Of a stretch of 64,000 nucleotides of DNA, positions 43,846 through 52,900 are shown one piece after another. Each line of letters starts with the position of its first letter. Position 1 is the first letter of the stretch. Under the pieces are notes generated by a model. It was given only the letters and a program-made list of their open reading frames with translations. It was not told where the DNA came from and did not search any database. Source of the DNA: Thalassomonas sp. RHCl1 (lineage in GTDB: Bacteria; Pseudomonadota; Gammaproteobacteria; Enterobacterales; Alteromonadaceae). The DNA lies in assembly GCF_947387555.1 (NCBI RefSeq), contig NZ_CANDNZ010000009.1, positions 186,001-250,000 of the forward strand. Direction: 5' to 3'. Made by a program: the position numbers and the translations under genes.

Positions 43846-45006
43846 ATGTCAACGCCATTATTAATATGTGATGACTCAAATATGGCGCGCAAGCAAGTTG
43901 CGCGCTCACTGCCGGATGACTGGGATGTCGATATCAGCTTTGCAGTAAATGGGGCAGAAGGGATAGAAGCCATTAAAGCCGGTAAGGGAGACGTGCTGTT
44001 ACTGGATTTGAATATGCCGGTAATGGATGGCTACCAGGTACTGGAAACCATCTTAAAGGAAGACTTACCGACCCTGGTGATTGTCATTTCCGGTGATATC
44101 CAGCCGGAAGCCCACCAGAGGGTCACCGGGTTAGGGGCGCTGGACTTTATTAAAAAACCCGTCAACAAAGAAAAGCTAACTGAAATATTAAGCGCTTACG
44201 GCATCTTTACCAAAGGAAAAGCCGACGCGGCAAGTCTCGACAAAGCCGTGAGCCCTGAAAAGGCCGCTAGCCCGGGCAAAGCTGCCAGCGTAGCTAAAGA
44301 ACCCCGTAAAGTGACCCTGCCGCCGGTAATCGCCGAGCCGGCAAAAGCGGTAGAAAAGGCAAGCCCGCCTGTTGCCAAACCGCCAAGTGCCGCCCCTGAG
44401 CAGGAGCTCAGCCTAGATCCGGAATTACGTGACTGCTACCAGGAAATTGCCAATGTCGCCATGGGGCGGGCCGGTGATCTGCTGGCGCGTATTCTTGATG
44501 TTTTTGTGATGCTGCCGATCCCGAATGTCAATTTAATCGAGGTCAGTGAACTCAGCATGGCCTTGTCGGCGGTGGAAAGCCATGAAAGCACCTCAGGTAT
44601 TTGTCAGGGGTTCATCGGCGCCGGTATTTCCGGGGAAGCCCTGCTGATTTTAAATGATTCCAGCTTCCAGGATGTGGCCTCGCTGATGAATTACCAGTGT
44701 ACCCTGGATGAAAGCACTGAGCTGGAGCTGTTGATGGACATGGCCAATATCCTGATCGGTGCCTGTTTAAACGGCCTGTCGGAGCAGCTGGATATGCCGT
44801 TTAGCCAGGGGCACCCCGTGGTACTGGGGCAGCACAGGAAAATTTCTGAGCTGATTGCCACGAATGCGGCGAAGTGGAAAAGAACATTAGCAATAGAAAT
44901 AAGTTATGGCATTGAAAACTATCCAATTAAATGCGATCTGTTATTACTCTTTACCGAAGAATCGCTGAAAACCCTCAACCATAAAATTTCTTATTTGTTG
45001 GAATAA
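43846..45006 (+). CDS. Response regulator with C-terminal CheC/CheX-type domain
   Basis: 386 residues. The receiver (LLICDDSNMARKQVARSL, phospho-acceptor in LLLDLNMPVMDGY, KKPV) is joined by an Ala/Pro/Lys linker of about 75 residues to a CheC-like domain. Two phosphatase-like motifs are seen: DCYQEIAN with a Pro about 20 residues on, and a second ELLMDMAN-N pattern. Such domains dephosphorylate CheY. The diguanylate cyclase gene starts two bases after its stop. Confidence 0.85.
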   Translation: MSTPLLICDDSNMARKQVARSLPDDWDVDISFAVNGAEGIEAIKAGKGDVLLLDLNMPVMDGYQVLETILKEDLPTLVIVISGDIQPEAHQRVTGLGALDFIKKPVNKEKLTEILSAYGIFTKGKADAASLDKAVSPEKAASPGKAASVAKEPRKVTLPPVIAEPAKAVEKASPPVAKPPSAAPEQELSLDPELRDCYQEIANVAMGRAGDLLARILDVFVMLPIPNVNLIEVSELSMALSAVESHESTSGICQGFIGAGISGEALLILNDSSFQDVASLMNYQCTLDESTELELLMDMANILIGACLNGLSEQLDMPFSQGHPVVLGQHRKISELIATNAAKWKRTLAIEISYGIENYPIKCDLLLLFTEESLKTLNHKISYLLE

Positions 45007-45008
45007 TT

Positions 45009-45959
45009 ATGTCATTAGAAACATCTCAGTTAAATGAATTACACTGGCTGATGGAAATGCTGCACAACATAGATGTTGGCCTGGTGGTGCTCGATCGCGA
45101 TTATCACATTCAGATCTGGAACGGTTTTATGGAAAACCACAGTGGCCTGCTGCCCAGGGAAGTGAAGGGCAAGTCGCTGTTTGAACTTTTTGATGAAATT
45201 CCCGAGGACTGGTTCAAACGTAAAGCCGAGTCGGTTTTTTTACTGAAAAATAAAGCGTTTACCATATGGGAACAAAGACCTTACCTGTTTAAATTTCTCA
45301 ATTACCGGCCGATAACCGGCACCGCCGATTATATGTATCAAAACTCGACCTTTATTCCTTTGCTGTCGGCAACGGGAGAAGTCACCCACTTGTGCCTGAT
45401 CATTTATGATGTCACCGATAATGCCGTCAGTAAAAAAGATCTTGAGCGGGTCAACGCCGAGCTGGCGGTACTGAGCCAAACCGATGCCTTAAGCTCCCTG
45501 GTGAACCGGGATCACTGGCAACATTGCCTGCAGGCCGAATATAAACGCTGGACCCGGAGCCAGAAGCCGAGCACGGTATTGATGTTATCTATTGATAATT
45601 TTAATAAAATCAATGATAACCATGGCTTTTCCGCCGGCGATGAGGTGATCCGTCATTTATCCGGTTTTATTCGCGAGTACAGTAAAGCAGGCGATATCTG
45701 CGCCCGTTATGGCGGTGATGATTTTGCCCTGCTGTTAACCGGCAGTGATGCCGCCCAGGCGAAGGTGTTGGCGGAGCAGTTACGTAAAGCGGTCAGCGGC
45801 GCTATTATCGGTTATAAAAATACCGATCTTGCTTATAGCATCAGTTTGGGGCTGGTGGAAGTCAACAAGGAAACCAAGAGTTCGCAAACCTGGGCAGAGC
45901 AGGCTATGGATGCGATGTTAATGGCGAAGAAGGCCGGTGGCAACCGGCTTGAAGGTTAA
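45009..45959 (+). CDS. Diguanylate cyclase with PAS domain
   Basis: 316 residues. A PAS domain at about 12-130 (DVGLVVLDRDYHIQIWNGF) leads by a coiled helix to a GGDEF domain with active site RYGGDDF. The substrate region SQTDALSSLVNRDHW and NINDNHGFSAGDEV-type elements are intact, so c-di-GMP synthesis is likely. The product-inhibition RxxD site reads KAGD and is not conserved. It is the second gene of a unit with the CheC-type regulator. Confidence 0.88.
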   Translation: MSLETSQLNELHWLMEMLHNIDVGLVVLDRDYHIQIWNGFMENHSGLLPREVKGKSLFELFDEIPEDWFKRKAESVFLLKNKAFTIWEQRPYLFKFLNYRPITGTADYMYQNSTFIPLLSATGEVTHLCLIIYDVTDNAVSKKDLERVNAELAVLSQTDALSSLVNRDHWQHCLQAEYKRWTRSQKPSTVLMLSIDNFNKINDNHGFSAGDEVIRHLSGFIREYSKAGDICARYGGDDFALLLTGSDAAQAKVLAEQLRKAVSGAIIGYKNTDLAYSISLGLVEVNKETKSSQTWAEQAMDAMLMAKKAGGNRLEG

Positions 45960-45978
45960 AAGACGGCTCTTTCATTTC

Positions 45979-46019
45979 GGGACAGTTTCATTTACTTATA
46001 GGGAAAATGAAACCGTCCC
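45979..46019. terminator. Hairpin downstream of the diguanylate cyclase gene
   Basis: GGGACAGTTTCATTT (45979-45993) pairs with AAATGAAACCGTCCC (46005-46019) with one mismatch. No T-run follows, so it may be a transcript-end stabiliser between convergent genes. Confidence 0.6.
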
Positions 46020-46038
46020 TGGCCTCCATTAGGCTTCT

Positions 46039-47691
46039 CTATTTTTGATAAACCTGTTTACCGTCAACCCAGGTACTGAGTACCTGGGTCTGCCAAATCT
46101 CTTCTGCCCTGACAGCAAAAATATCCCGATCAATTAAAATAAAGTCGGCTTTTTTCCCCGGTATCAGGCTGCCTAACAGCTGCTCCTGGTGTCCGGCATA
46201 GGCGGCGTCAACACTAAAGCTTTTAAAGGCCTGCAGCCGGGTCATTTTCTCATCGGCAAACCAGCCGCCCCGGGGCAGGTTGTGATGATCCTGGCGGGTA
46301 ATTGAGGCATGCAAGCCATAAAAAGGGTTGGGGGACTCTATCGGAAAGTCTGAGCCTGCCGCCAGTGTCGCCCCTGTTTGCAGTAACTTCTGCCAGGCAT
46401 AAGCCCCGGCTATCCTGTCCTCACCCAATCTGTCCTGGGCCATGTTTTTATCACTGGTGGCATGGGTAGCTTGCATTGAGGCGATAACACCCAGCTGCTT
46501 AAAACGGGGAATATCCGCCAGCCTTAATACCTGGGCATGTTCTACCCGGTGGCGCAGGGCACGTTTGTCGCTGGAATTGAGCAGTTGCTGATAATTATCC
46601 AAAACAAGTTTGTTGGCATTATCTCCTATGGCATGGGTATTGACCTGGAAGCCGGCATCCATGGCGGTTTTCATCACTTCAAGCAATTTTTTATCGCTAA
46701 ATAACAATAGGCCTTTGTGACCGGCGTGGTCGGAATAATCTTCAATCAGGGCCGCACCGCGGCTACCCAGGGCGCCGTCGGCAACCACTTTTACGCTGTC
46801 CATTTTCAGAAAATCATCTTCACTGCGCAGCGGACCTTGCTTGAGCACATCCCGCCACTGTTTATCCGTGATATCTAACATGGCATTAACCCGGATCGGC
46901 ATTTTTTGCTCCCGGCTTAATGCCTGGTAGGCCTTAAGGTTAGCCGCGCTGATGCCGGCATCATGGACACTGGTCAGGCCGACAGCGGCCAGGGCATTCA
47001 TGCCTTTGACCAGGATGGCTTTTTGCTCTGCGATGGTCAGCGGCGGGATCTTGCTTTCAATCAGGGCCATGGCATTGTCGATAAAAATACCGCTGGCATT
47101 GCCCCGGCTGTCGCGGATAATTTCTCCCCCCTGGGGAGAAACCGTCTCTTGTGTGATGCCGGCAAGTTCCATGGCTTTACTGTTGGCCCAACCGGCGTGA
47201 CCGTCTATACGGCGCAGCCATACGGGCTGATCGGGAAAATACTTGTCCAGGCTGGCGGCACCGGGAAAACTTTTGCCCGGCCACTGTACCTGGTTCCAGC
47301 CGCGCCCCTGAAGCCAGGTTAAATCCTTATTTTTTTGTGCGTAGTTAAACACCCGTTTGGCGGCTTCAAGCTCTGAGGCGCTGTTGGTTAAATCGGCCCG
47401 CAGCAGGCTTAAGCCGTAACCTAATACATGGCCGTGGGCATCAATAAGTCCCGGCAGCAGGGTTTTTCCTTCCCCGTCGATATGCTTGCTTTGCTTATGC
47501 TTGAGATCAGGGAGTTTGTCGCCGCTTTGGTATAAGCGGGTAATTTTATCGTCTTGAAATTCGATGGCAGCAAATTTCACTAGCCGGTTTTCTTTTAAGG
47601 TGTAGCCGTTAATATTGCTGATCACCGTGGATTGGGCACAGGCCAGGGCCGGGCTCAGTAGCAGGGCAAGGGAGAGCAGTTTTTTCTTCAT
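46039..47691 (-). CDS. Amidohydrolase family protein (YtcJ-like), exported
   Basis: 550 residues from the ATG at 47691. A signal peptide (LLSLALLLSPALACA) precedes an amidohydrolase-3 type barrel: GLIDAHGHVLGYG (metal His pair), TSVHDAGIS, VNTHAIGDNAN, RHRVEHAQVL and AAGSDFPIE. It hydrolyses an unknown amide or imide substrate in the periplasm. The 10-bp repeat block at 47771-47840 lies 80 bases before its start. A longer frame to 47733 is rejected because the signal peptide begins here. Confidence 0.85.
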   Translation of the reverse strand: MKKKLLSLALLLSPALACAQSTVISNINGYTLKENRLVKFAAIEFQDDKITRLYQSGDKLPDLKHKQSKHIDGEGKTLLPGLIDAHGHVLGYGLSLLRADLTNSASELEAAKRVFNYAQKNKDLTWLQGRGWNQVQWPGKSFPGAASLDKYFPDQPVWLRRIDGHAGWANSKAMELAGITQETVSPQGGEIIRDSRGNASGIFIDNAMALIESKIPPLTIAEQKAILVKGMNALAAVGLTSVHDAGISAANLKAYQALSREQKMPIRVNAMLDITDKQWRDVLKQGPLRSEDDFLKMDSVKVVADGALGSRGAALIEDYSDHAGHKGLLLFSDKKLLEVMKTAMDAGFQVNTHAIGDNANKLVLDNYQQLLNSSDKRALRHRVEHAQVLRLADIPRFKQLGVIASMQATHATSDKNMAQDRLGEDRIAGAYAWQKLLQTGATLAAGSDFPIESPNPFYGLHASITRQDHHNLPRGGWFADEKMTRLQAFKSFSVDAAYAGHQEQLLGSLIPGKKADFILIDRDIFAVRAEEIWQTQVLSTWVDGKQVYQK

Positions 47692-47770
47692 TTTAATATC
47701 AATTTTCTTTTTATTTTTTAAGCAGGATAACATGATTTCTTTGACAAACCAGCGCAGGCGCCGATTGTTT

Positions 47771-47840
47771 TACGGATGAAAACGGATGAAAACGGATGAA
47801 AACGGATGAAAACGGATGAAAACGGATGAAAACGGATGGA
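47771..47840. repeat. Seven tandem 10-bp repeats
   Basis: The unit AACGGATGAA is repeated; the first copy starts TACGGATGAA and the last ends AACGGATGGA. The period equals one helical turn, which would place any bound factor on one face. It lies between the amidohydrolase start and the end of the ABC cassette. Confidence 0.9.
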
Positions 47841-47888
47841 CAGCCTGATAACCGGGCTGTGCCGGTGACCAGGCTTGCAGGTCAAGCC

Positions 47889-49103
47889 TTATACCATACG
47901 GGTTGCCGTGGCCGGAGAAATCAGCGCGGCTTTTCGCGCCGGGTACAATACCGCAAGCTGACCGAGCACAAAGACAGCTATCGCGCCATAGACAATCAGA
48001 TCCGGGGTAACGGGGGTCATGGCAAAGGTTTCCACCAGGTAAATATTAAGCGCCACAGCGCCGATAGCGCCTAAGGCGATGCCCGCCAGGGTGATCAGGG
48101 AATTTTCCACCATAAAGTAGCGCATGATTTGCCCTTTGGTGGCCCCCAGTGCCCGGCGGGTGCCGATTTGCCGGGTGCGGCGGTTGATACCAAAGGTCGC
48201 CAGGCCGACGATGCCAAAAGCGGTCACCAATACCAGGGTCACGACCACCAGCAGCAGGATTTTGTTGGTGGCGTTATGCTCGCGGTAACTTTCATCGCGG
48301 GTGTCCTGCAAGGTGGTGACCGAACGTATGATACGGTTTTTATTGCTATGGGCCAGTAAGGCTTCAACTTCGGGCATTAACTCATCCCGGCGGCCGGGCT
48401 CGGTGCGGATTAAATAGATGCCGGCATCCGTCAATGAAATCACCGGGGTGATGATAGTCGCTTCTACCTGATCCCAGAAATGCCAGGCTCCCTGTAAGGT
48501 TTTCACTATACCGGTAATTTTTAGCGGAACATTTTCATCGACATAAACCGTGCTGCCCAGTGCCCGTTGCCAGTTATCCGGGTAAAGCTGGGCTGCCATC
48601 GCCCGGCTGACAATGATTTTGGCAGGCAATTGTGCGCTGTTGCTGTCCTGGATAAGCACATCTTCCGGCTGAAAGTTTTCACCGGCAATCAATTCAAGTT
48701 CCAGGGTGTTTAACAGATGATCGTCACTTAAATAGTCGCCGGCAATAATGCTGCTCTGATCTTTACCCGGCTGTAATTGCAGCCGCTGGTAGCCGCCGTA
48801 TCCAGATAGCGGCACCGAATTGATATAAACGGCATCGATAATACCCGGGGTATGGCGTAGCAGATCCAGATCTTTGGGGATTTCACTTTGATAATCATAA
48901 CCGGGGGCAAATACCCGGCTGGTGAGATAGAAGGTATCGGTTTCGTTAACCCCGGTATCACGCGCCATGCTTGCCTGGCGGTCCTGGATCATAAAAACGG
49001 CGTTTACCAGTACCGTCAGCGTCAGGGCGATTTGCAGGGCAATGATCAAGGCGGCCATTTTATGGCGTAATAACGCCCTTACTATCAGTCCAAGCTCTAA
49101 CAT
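47889..49103 (-). CDS. MacB-like ABC permease B (cassette 2)
   Basis: 404 residues. One N-terminal membrane helix (LIVRALLRHKMAALIIALQIALTL), a periplasmic domain, and three C-terminal helices with the FtsX core (INRRTRQIGTRRALGATKGQIMRYF). The fourth gene of its cassette, partnered with permease A. Two different permease subunits imply a heterodimeric exporter. It resembles its counterpart at 52901-54115. Confidence 0.85.
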   Translation of the reverse strand: MLELGLIVRALLRHKMAALIIALQIALTLTVLVNAVFMIQDRQASMARDTGVNETDTFYLTSRVFAPGYDYQSEIPKDLDLLRHTPGIIDAVYINSVPLSGYGGYQRLQLQPGKDQSSIIAGDYLSDDHLLNTLELELIAGENFQPEDVLIQDSNSAQLPAKIIVSRAMAAQLYPDNWQRALGSTVYVDENVPLKITGIVKTLQGAWHFWDQVEATIITPVISLTDAGIYLIRTEPGRRDELMPEVEALLAHSNKNRIIRSVTTLQDTRDESYREHNATNKILLLVVVTLVLVTAFGIVGLATFGINRRTRQIGTRRALGATKGQIMRYFMVENSLITLAGIALGAIGAVALNIYLVETFAMTPVTPDLIVYGAIAVFVLGQLAVLYPARKAALISPATATRMV

Positions 49104-49173
49104 GGCAATCTCCTTATCTTTACGGACACATCCGGCTTTTTCCCGGGGTTGGCTAAGGTAGTATCGGACATGG

Positions 49174-50487
49174 CTATTGGCTCTTTAACTGATTGGCGGG
49201 GGCGACATTGCAGGCACGCCAGGTGGGATATAAACCGGCGATCACGGTGGCGGCAACAGATAACAAGATGGCGAAGATGACCAGCTGAGCATCCAGGGTG
49301 ACCAGGGCTTTCATTTTTTCGCCGTAGAGCACTTCAATTCCCGCAAGCCCGAGGTAGGTGAAGAGCAGGCCAAGTAAGCCGCCCATTACCCCGATACAGG
49401 CAGACTCCACCATATATTGGTAAAACAGGGTGCTTTTACTGGCGCCAAGGGCCTGGCGCAGGCCGATTTCCGGGCTTTTGCCGAGGAACTTGGCCAGTAA
49501 CAGTCCTACGGTATTGAGCAGGCAGACTCCCAAGAATAAAAATGCCATCGCCATCAGCATATTATTGTCTTTGTTGATCACTTCCCGTGCTTTAAACCAC
49601 TGTTCCAGGGTATTGATCCTGTTGTCATTGGGGCGTTTAAAGCGGCCGTATAACCTTTGCTCTTCCACATAGCCGTTAAGAAAATCCCGGTATTGCTGTT
49701 TTTCTGCCGGGCTGTTGAACTCCACCCAAAAGTGTACCCAGGCACATTCAGAATTAAGGTAATCCTGCCAGTTGTCAGTTGTTGGGCCCCAGCAATAGCT
49801 GTTATCGTCAAAGTTGATTTTTTTCCGGGTGATGGCGGTAAAAGGCAGGAAAATATCTTCGCTGTCATCAAAGGCTTTGACTTTATCTACGTGGTAAAAC
49901 CTGGGTTTAGGCTGCCAGTTGGCAAGCACGCCGACCACTTTATACAGATCGCCGTTAATTTTTATAGACTTGCCGACAGAGTTTTCGCCGGCAAAAAGGC
50001 GTTCATTGATTTTCTCGCTCAGCACCACCACCAGGTCATTATTATCATCGACTTCCTTTTGCCAGGGGCCGCCATATACAAAGGGGGTCTCGAACATGGT
50101 AAAGAAATCTGCGGTATTGGCCCTGACAGTGACATAAAGGGGCAAGTCTTCTTCCGCCAAAGGCTCTATTACTGCTTTGGCGGCGGTGTGCATGGTCTGG
50201 CGCTGGGCTTTTTTAGCCGAAAGCAGATTCTTTGCGTCCCGGTAGGTTAAAAACGGCGGCGGCTCCAGTCCTTCCTTAAAGGGGTTGCTTTCATCCCAGT
50301 TATCCAGCTGTATGGTATGCAGGGCGTGGCTTTTGCTCGGGATGGGGTCAGCAGACATCAGGTAATTCACGGTTACCGTGGTCATGGCCGCGCCTATGCC
50401 CAGGGCGATAGCGGTGACCATCAACAGGCTCAAGCCCCAATGGCGCAAGATACTGATCCTGGCCAGGCGCAAATAATAAAAAAACAT
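49174..50487 (-). CDS. MacB-like ABC permease A (cassette 2)
   Basis: 437 residues. An N-terminal helix (HWGLSLLMVTAIALGIGAA), a large periplasmic domain of about 250 residues with aromatic and Cys residues (DDNSYCWGPTTDNW), and three C-terminal helices with FLGKSPEIGLRQALGASKSTL. Organised like MacB but with the ATPase on a separate gene. Counterpart at 54130-55440. Confidence 0.85.
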   Translation of the reverse strand: MFFYYLRLARISILRHWGLSLLMVTAIALGIGAAMTTVTVNYLMSADPIPSKSHALHTIQLDNWDESNPFKEGLEPPPFLTYRDAKNLLSAKKAQRQTMHTAAKAVIEPLAEEDLPLYVTVRANTADFFTMFETPFVYGGPWQKEVDDNNDLVVVLSEKINERLFAGENSVGKSIKINGDLYKVVGVLANWQPKPRFYHVDKVKAFDDSEDIFLPFTAITRKKINFDDNSYCWGPTTDNWQDYLNSECAWVHFWVEFNSPAEKQQYRDFLNGYVEEQRLYGRFKRPNDNRINTLEQWFKAREVINKDNNMLMAMAFLFLGVCLLNTVGLLLAKFLGKSPEIGLRQALGASKSTLFYQYMVESACIGVMGGLLGLLFTYLGLAGIEVLYGEKMKALVTLDAQLVIFAILLSVAATVIAGLYPTWRACNVAPANQLKSQ

Positions 50488-50539
50488 AAAATTTCCTTGT
50501 ACTCTATCCTTGTACGGTTCCCGGCTTTTTCAAGTGAGA

Positions 50540-51232
50540 TCAGGCGATGACCCGTTTCATCAGGGGAGGGACTTCACTGACCCGGCCGTCTTTTATCTGT
50601 ATTGACCGTGAGGCCCGCTGTGCCAACTCAGTGTCATGGGTCACCATGATAATGGTGGTGCCCTGCTGATTGATTTCTTCAAGCAAGCTCATGACCCCCT
50701 GGGCCATTTCACTGTCCAGGTTACCCGTGGGTTCATCCGCCAGTAAAAAACGCGGATCTGTGGCCAGTGCCCGGGCGATGGCGACCCTTTGCTGTTGCCC
50801 GCCGGATAACTGGGCAGGTAAGTGTTTCATTCTTGAGGCCAGCCCGACGCGTTCGAGTTGGCTGTGGATACGCTGTTTGCGCTCTCTGGCATTAAAGCCG
50901 CGGTAGCGCAGCGGTACATCGACATTATCGTATAAGTTGAGATCGGGAATAAGATTGAAACCCTGGAAAATAAAACCGATTTTTTGGTTTCTTAACCGGG
51001 AGCGGGCGCTGTCTTTTAAGGCGCCGACATTTTCCCCGTCCAGCAAGAATTCGCCGCTGCTATGATTTTCCAGTAAGCCGGCAATATTGAGGAAAGTGGT
51101 TTTTCCCGAGCCGGAAGGCCCGGTGACACTGAGAAAGTCGCCCTCATTTACGCTGAGATTAACCTCCCGCAGCGCATGGGTCTGAATATCTGCACTTTGA
51201 AAAACTTTGCAGAGATTGTTCATTGATAACAT
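50540..51232 (-). CDS. ABC ATPase, LolD/MacB type (cassette 2)
   Basis: 230 residues. Walker A TGPSGSGKTTFLN, signature LSGGQQQRVAIARAL, Walker B LLADEPTGNLD, switch His MVTHD. FQGFNLIPDLNLYDNVDVPL is typical of the LolD/MacB group. Nearly identical to the ATPase at 55455-56147. Confidence 0.93.
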   Translation of the reverse strand: MLSMNNLCKVFQSADIQTHALREVNLSVNEGDFLSVTGPSGSGKTTFLNIAGLLENHSSGEFLLDGENVGALKDSARSRLRNQKIGFIFQGFNLIPDLNLYDNVDVPLRYRGFNARERKQRIHSQLERVGLASRMKHLPAQLSGGQQQRVAIARALATDPRFLLADEPTGNLDSEMAQGVMSLLEEINQQGTTIIMVTHDTELAQRASRSIQIKDGRVSEVPPLMKRVIA

Positions 51233-51366
51233 AAAATTTAAGTCCGTTTGTTGGCCTGTTTGCCAGTCTGTTTTGCTTGTTCATTCATTGAACAAGGTAT
51301 GCCTTTACTTGGTTATTCGCCGAATATAAATCCCTTTATACGGTGAATACCCGGGTAAAGGCAAGT

Positions 51367-52644
51367 TTATTGGCTGATTAATACCTGATCTGCGGCATTA
51401 AAGTTGTCGGTGCCGGAGATAATAATTTGCTCGCCCTCAACTAAACCGCTGAGAATTTCAATATGGCTGATGCTTTTGGCGCCGATATTAATTGCGGTTT
51501 TACGGGCAAGTCCCTCAGTTACCTTATAGGCAAACTTGCCGCCGCTGCTTTGAATAAACTGTCCCCTGGCTACCTGAAGCACCTGGCTTTTATGCTCCAA
51601 AATAATTTGGGTGGTCAATCTCTGGTTTTGCCTGAGCTTGGCGGGAATATTATCGGTAAAGCGCACCCGGGCGGTCACCTGGTTATTGATAATTTCCGGG
51701 GAAATGGTCACCAGTTGTGCCGGGTAAATAGCCTGTTCGACATTGATATCGGCGGCCATGCCGATGGCCAGGTCGTCGGCGTAACTTTCGGGAATTTGGA
51801 TTTCCACCTCAAAGCGGCTGAGATCAACCACAGTTAATATCGGCTGGTTTTTGGTAAGGAAAGTTTTATTTTCGCTGTTGAGGTTACCCACTATGCCGTC
51901 CACCGGCGAGCGTATTTGCAGGGCATCTACCTGGCGCTGTAATTCGGCAATTTTTAAGGTTTGGCGGCGTAAATCCAGGGCCAGCGACTTGCTGTCAAAA
52001 TCCAGGCTTTCAATATTCAGTTCGCCGTCCTGTACCGCGTGACGATATAGCAGGGTGGCATTTTGTAAATCGTCTTCTGCTTTTTCGTAATCTATCTGGC
52101 TGATGGCATTTTTTTCATAGCCCTGCTCGGCGCGGCGCTTTTCCCGTTTGGCGGTGATCAGTTTGACGTTGGCGAGATCGACCGCTTTCTGATCGCTGAG
52201 CTTTTGTCTTTTTGCCTGGATTTGCTGACGCTCAAAATCGGATTTTAAACTGGCCTGTATCGCCTGCTGCTGGGATAATTCATTGGTTAGTTCCGGGCTG
52301 TCGAGGGTGGCGAGTATTTGATCTTTTTTGACTTCATGGCCGGCTTCTATCGCTAACGTGATGGTGCCGTCTGCCGGACTGTAGACGGTGGGACTGATGG
52401 CGGCGACCACACGGCCCTGCACGGAAATATCCCGGGTAAAATCACCGCGGCTGACGGTGGCTAGACGCACCCGGTCGCGGGCAACGGATTTTTCCGCCTG
52501 AGCCCAGCGGCTGGCGGCAGGGGCCATTTTCCAAATAATGGCAATTAAAACAACAAGACCGAAAAGTGAGAGTAAAACGAGTTTAGCGTTTGATTTTTTC
52601 TGAACGATTTGAACGTCTTGACTGCTGGTATCTTTTATCTTCAT
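51367..52644 (-). CDS. MacA/HlyD-type periplasmic adaptor (cassette 2)
   Basis: 425 residues. One N-terminal membrane anchor (LVLLSLFGLVVLIAIIW), lipoyl/barrel-sandwich (GTITLAIEAGHEVKKDQ), a long coiled hairpin (about 110-210), and a beta-barrel (SPVDGIVGNLNSENK, PESYADDLAIGM). It would connect the permeases to an outer-membrane channel, which is not encoded here. First gene of the cassette. Confidence 0.9.
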   Translation of the reverse strand: MKIKDTSSQDVQIVQKKSNAKLVLLSLFGLVVLIAIIWKMAPAASRWAQAEKSVARDRVRLATVSRGDFTRDISVQGRVVAAISPTVYSPADGTITLAIEAGHEVKKDQILATLDSPELTNELSQQQAIQASLKSDFERQQIQAKRQKLSDQKAVDLANVKLITAKREKRRAEQGYEKNAISQIDYEKAEDDLQNATLLYRHAVQDGELNIESLDFDSKSLALDLRRQTLKIAELQRQVDALQIRSPVDGIVGNLNSENKTFLTKNQPILTVVDLSRFEVEIQIPESYADDLAIGMAADINVEQAIYPAQLVTISPEIINNQVTARVRFTDNIPAKLRQNQRLTTQIILEHKSQVLQVARGQFIQSSGGKFAYKVTEGLARKTAINIGAKSISHIEILSGLVEGEQIIISGTDNFNAADQVLISQ

Positions 52645-52848
52645 TGTGTCCCTTCAATGATCTTTACGCCGGTCATATTGGGCTAATTTAAAGCAAAAGA
52701 AAAGAAAAATATTGTAACTGGCAGTGTATTAGTGAAAATTGGGCAGGAAACAAACAGTTAGCTGAGAATAACTATTATTTGTGGCAAGTGTTTGTGCTTG
52801 TGTAAAGTCGCCAATGTCGAGGTCATGGCTCAGGGAAAAATAGCAGGC

Positions 52849-52868
52849 GCGGTTGATATATCAACCGC
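52849..52868. terminator. Palindrome between the two ABC cassettes
   Basis: A perfect 20-base dyad of halves GCGGTTGATA and TATCAACCGC lies 33 bases beyond the stop of cassette 1's last gene. Read on the minus strand, a TATTTTT follows soon after, so it may terminate cassette 1. Confidence 0.65.
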
Positions 52869-52900
52869 ACCTTATTCGATTAGCGCCTTTCTTGCCTGCC

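Noticed and set aside
49657-50250. Plus-strand 197-residue frame opposite permease A
   Set aside because: Antisense shadow of a complete, motif-bearing gene.
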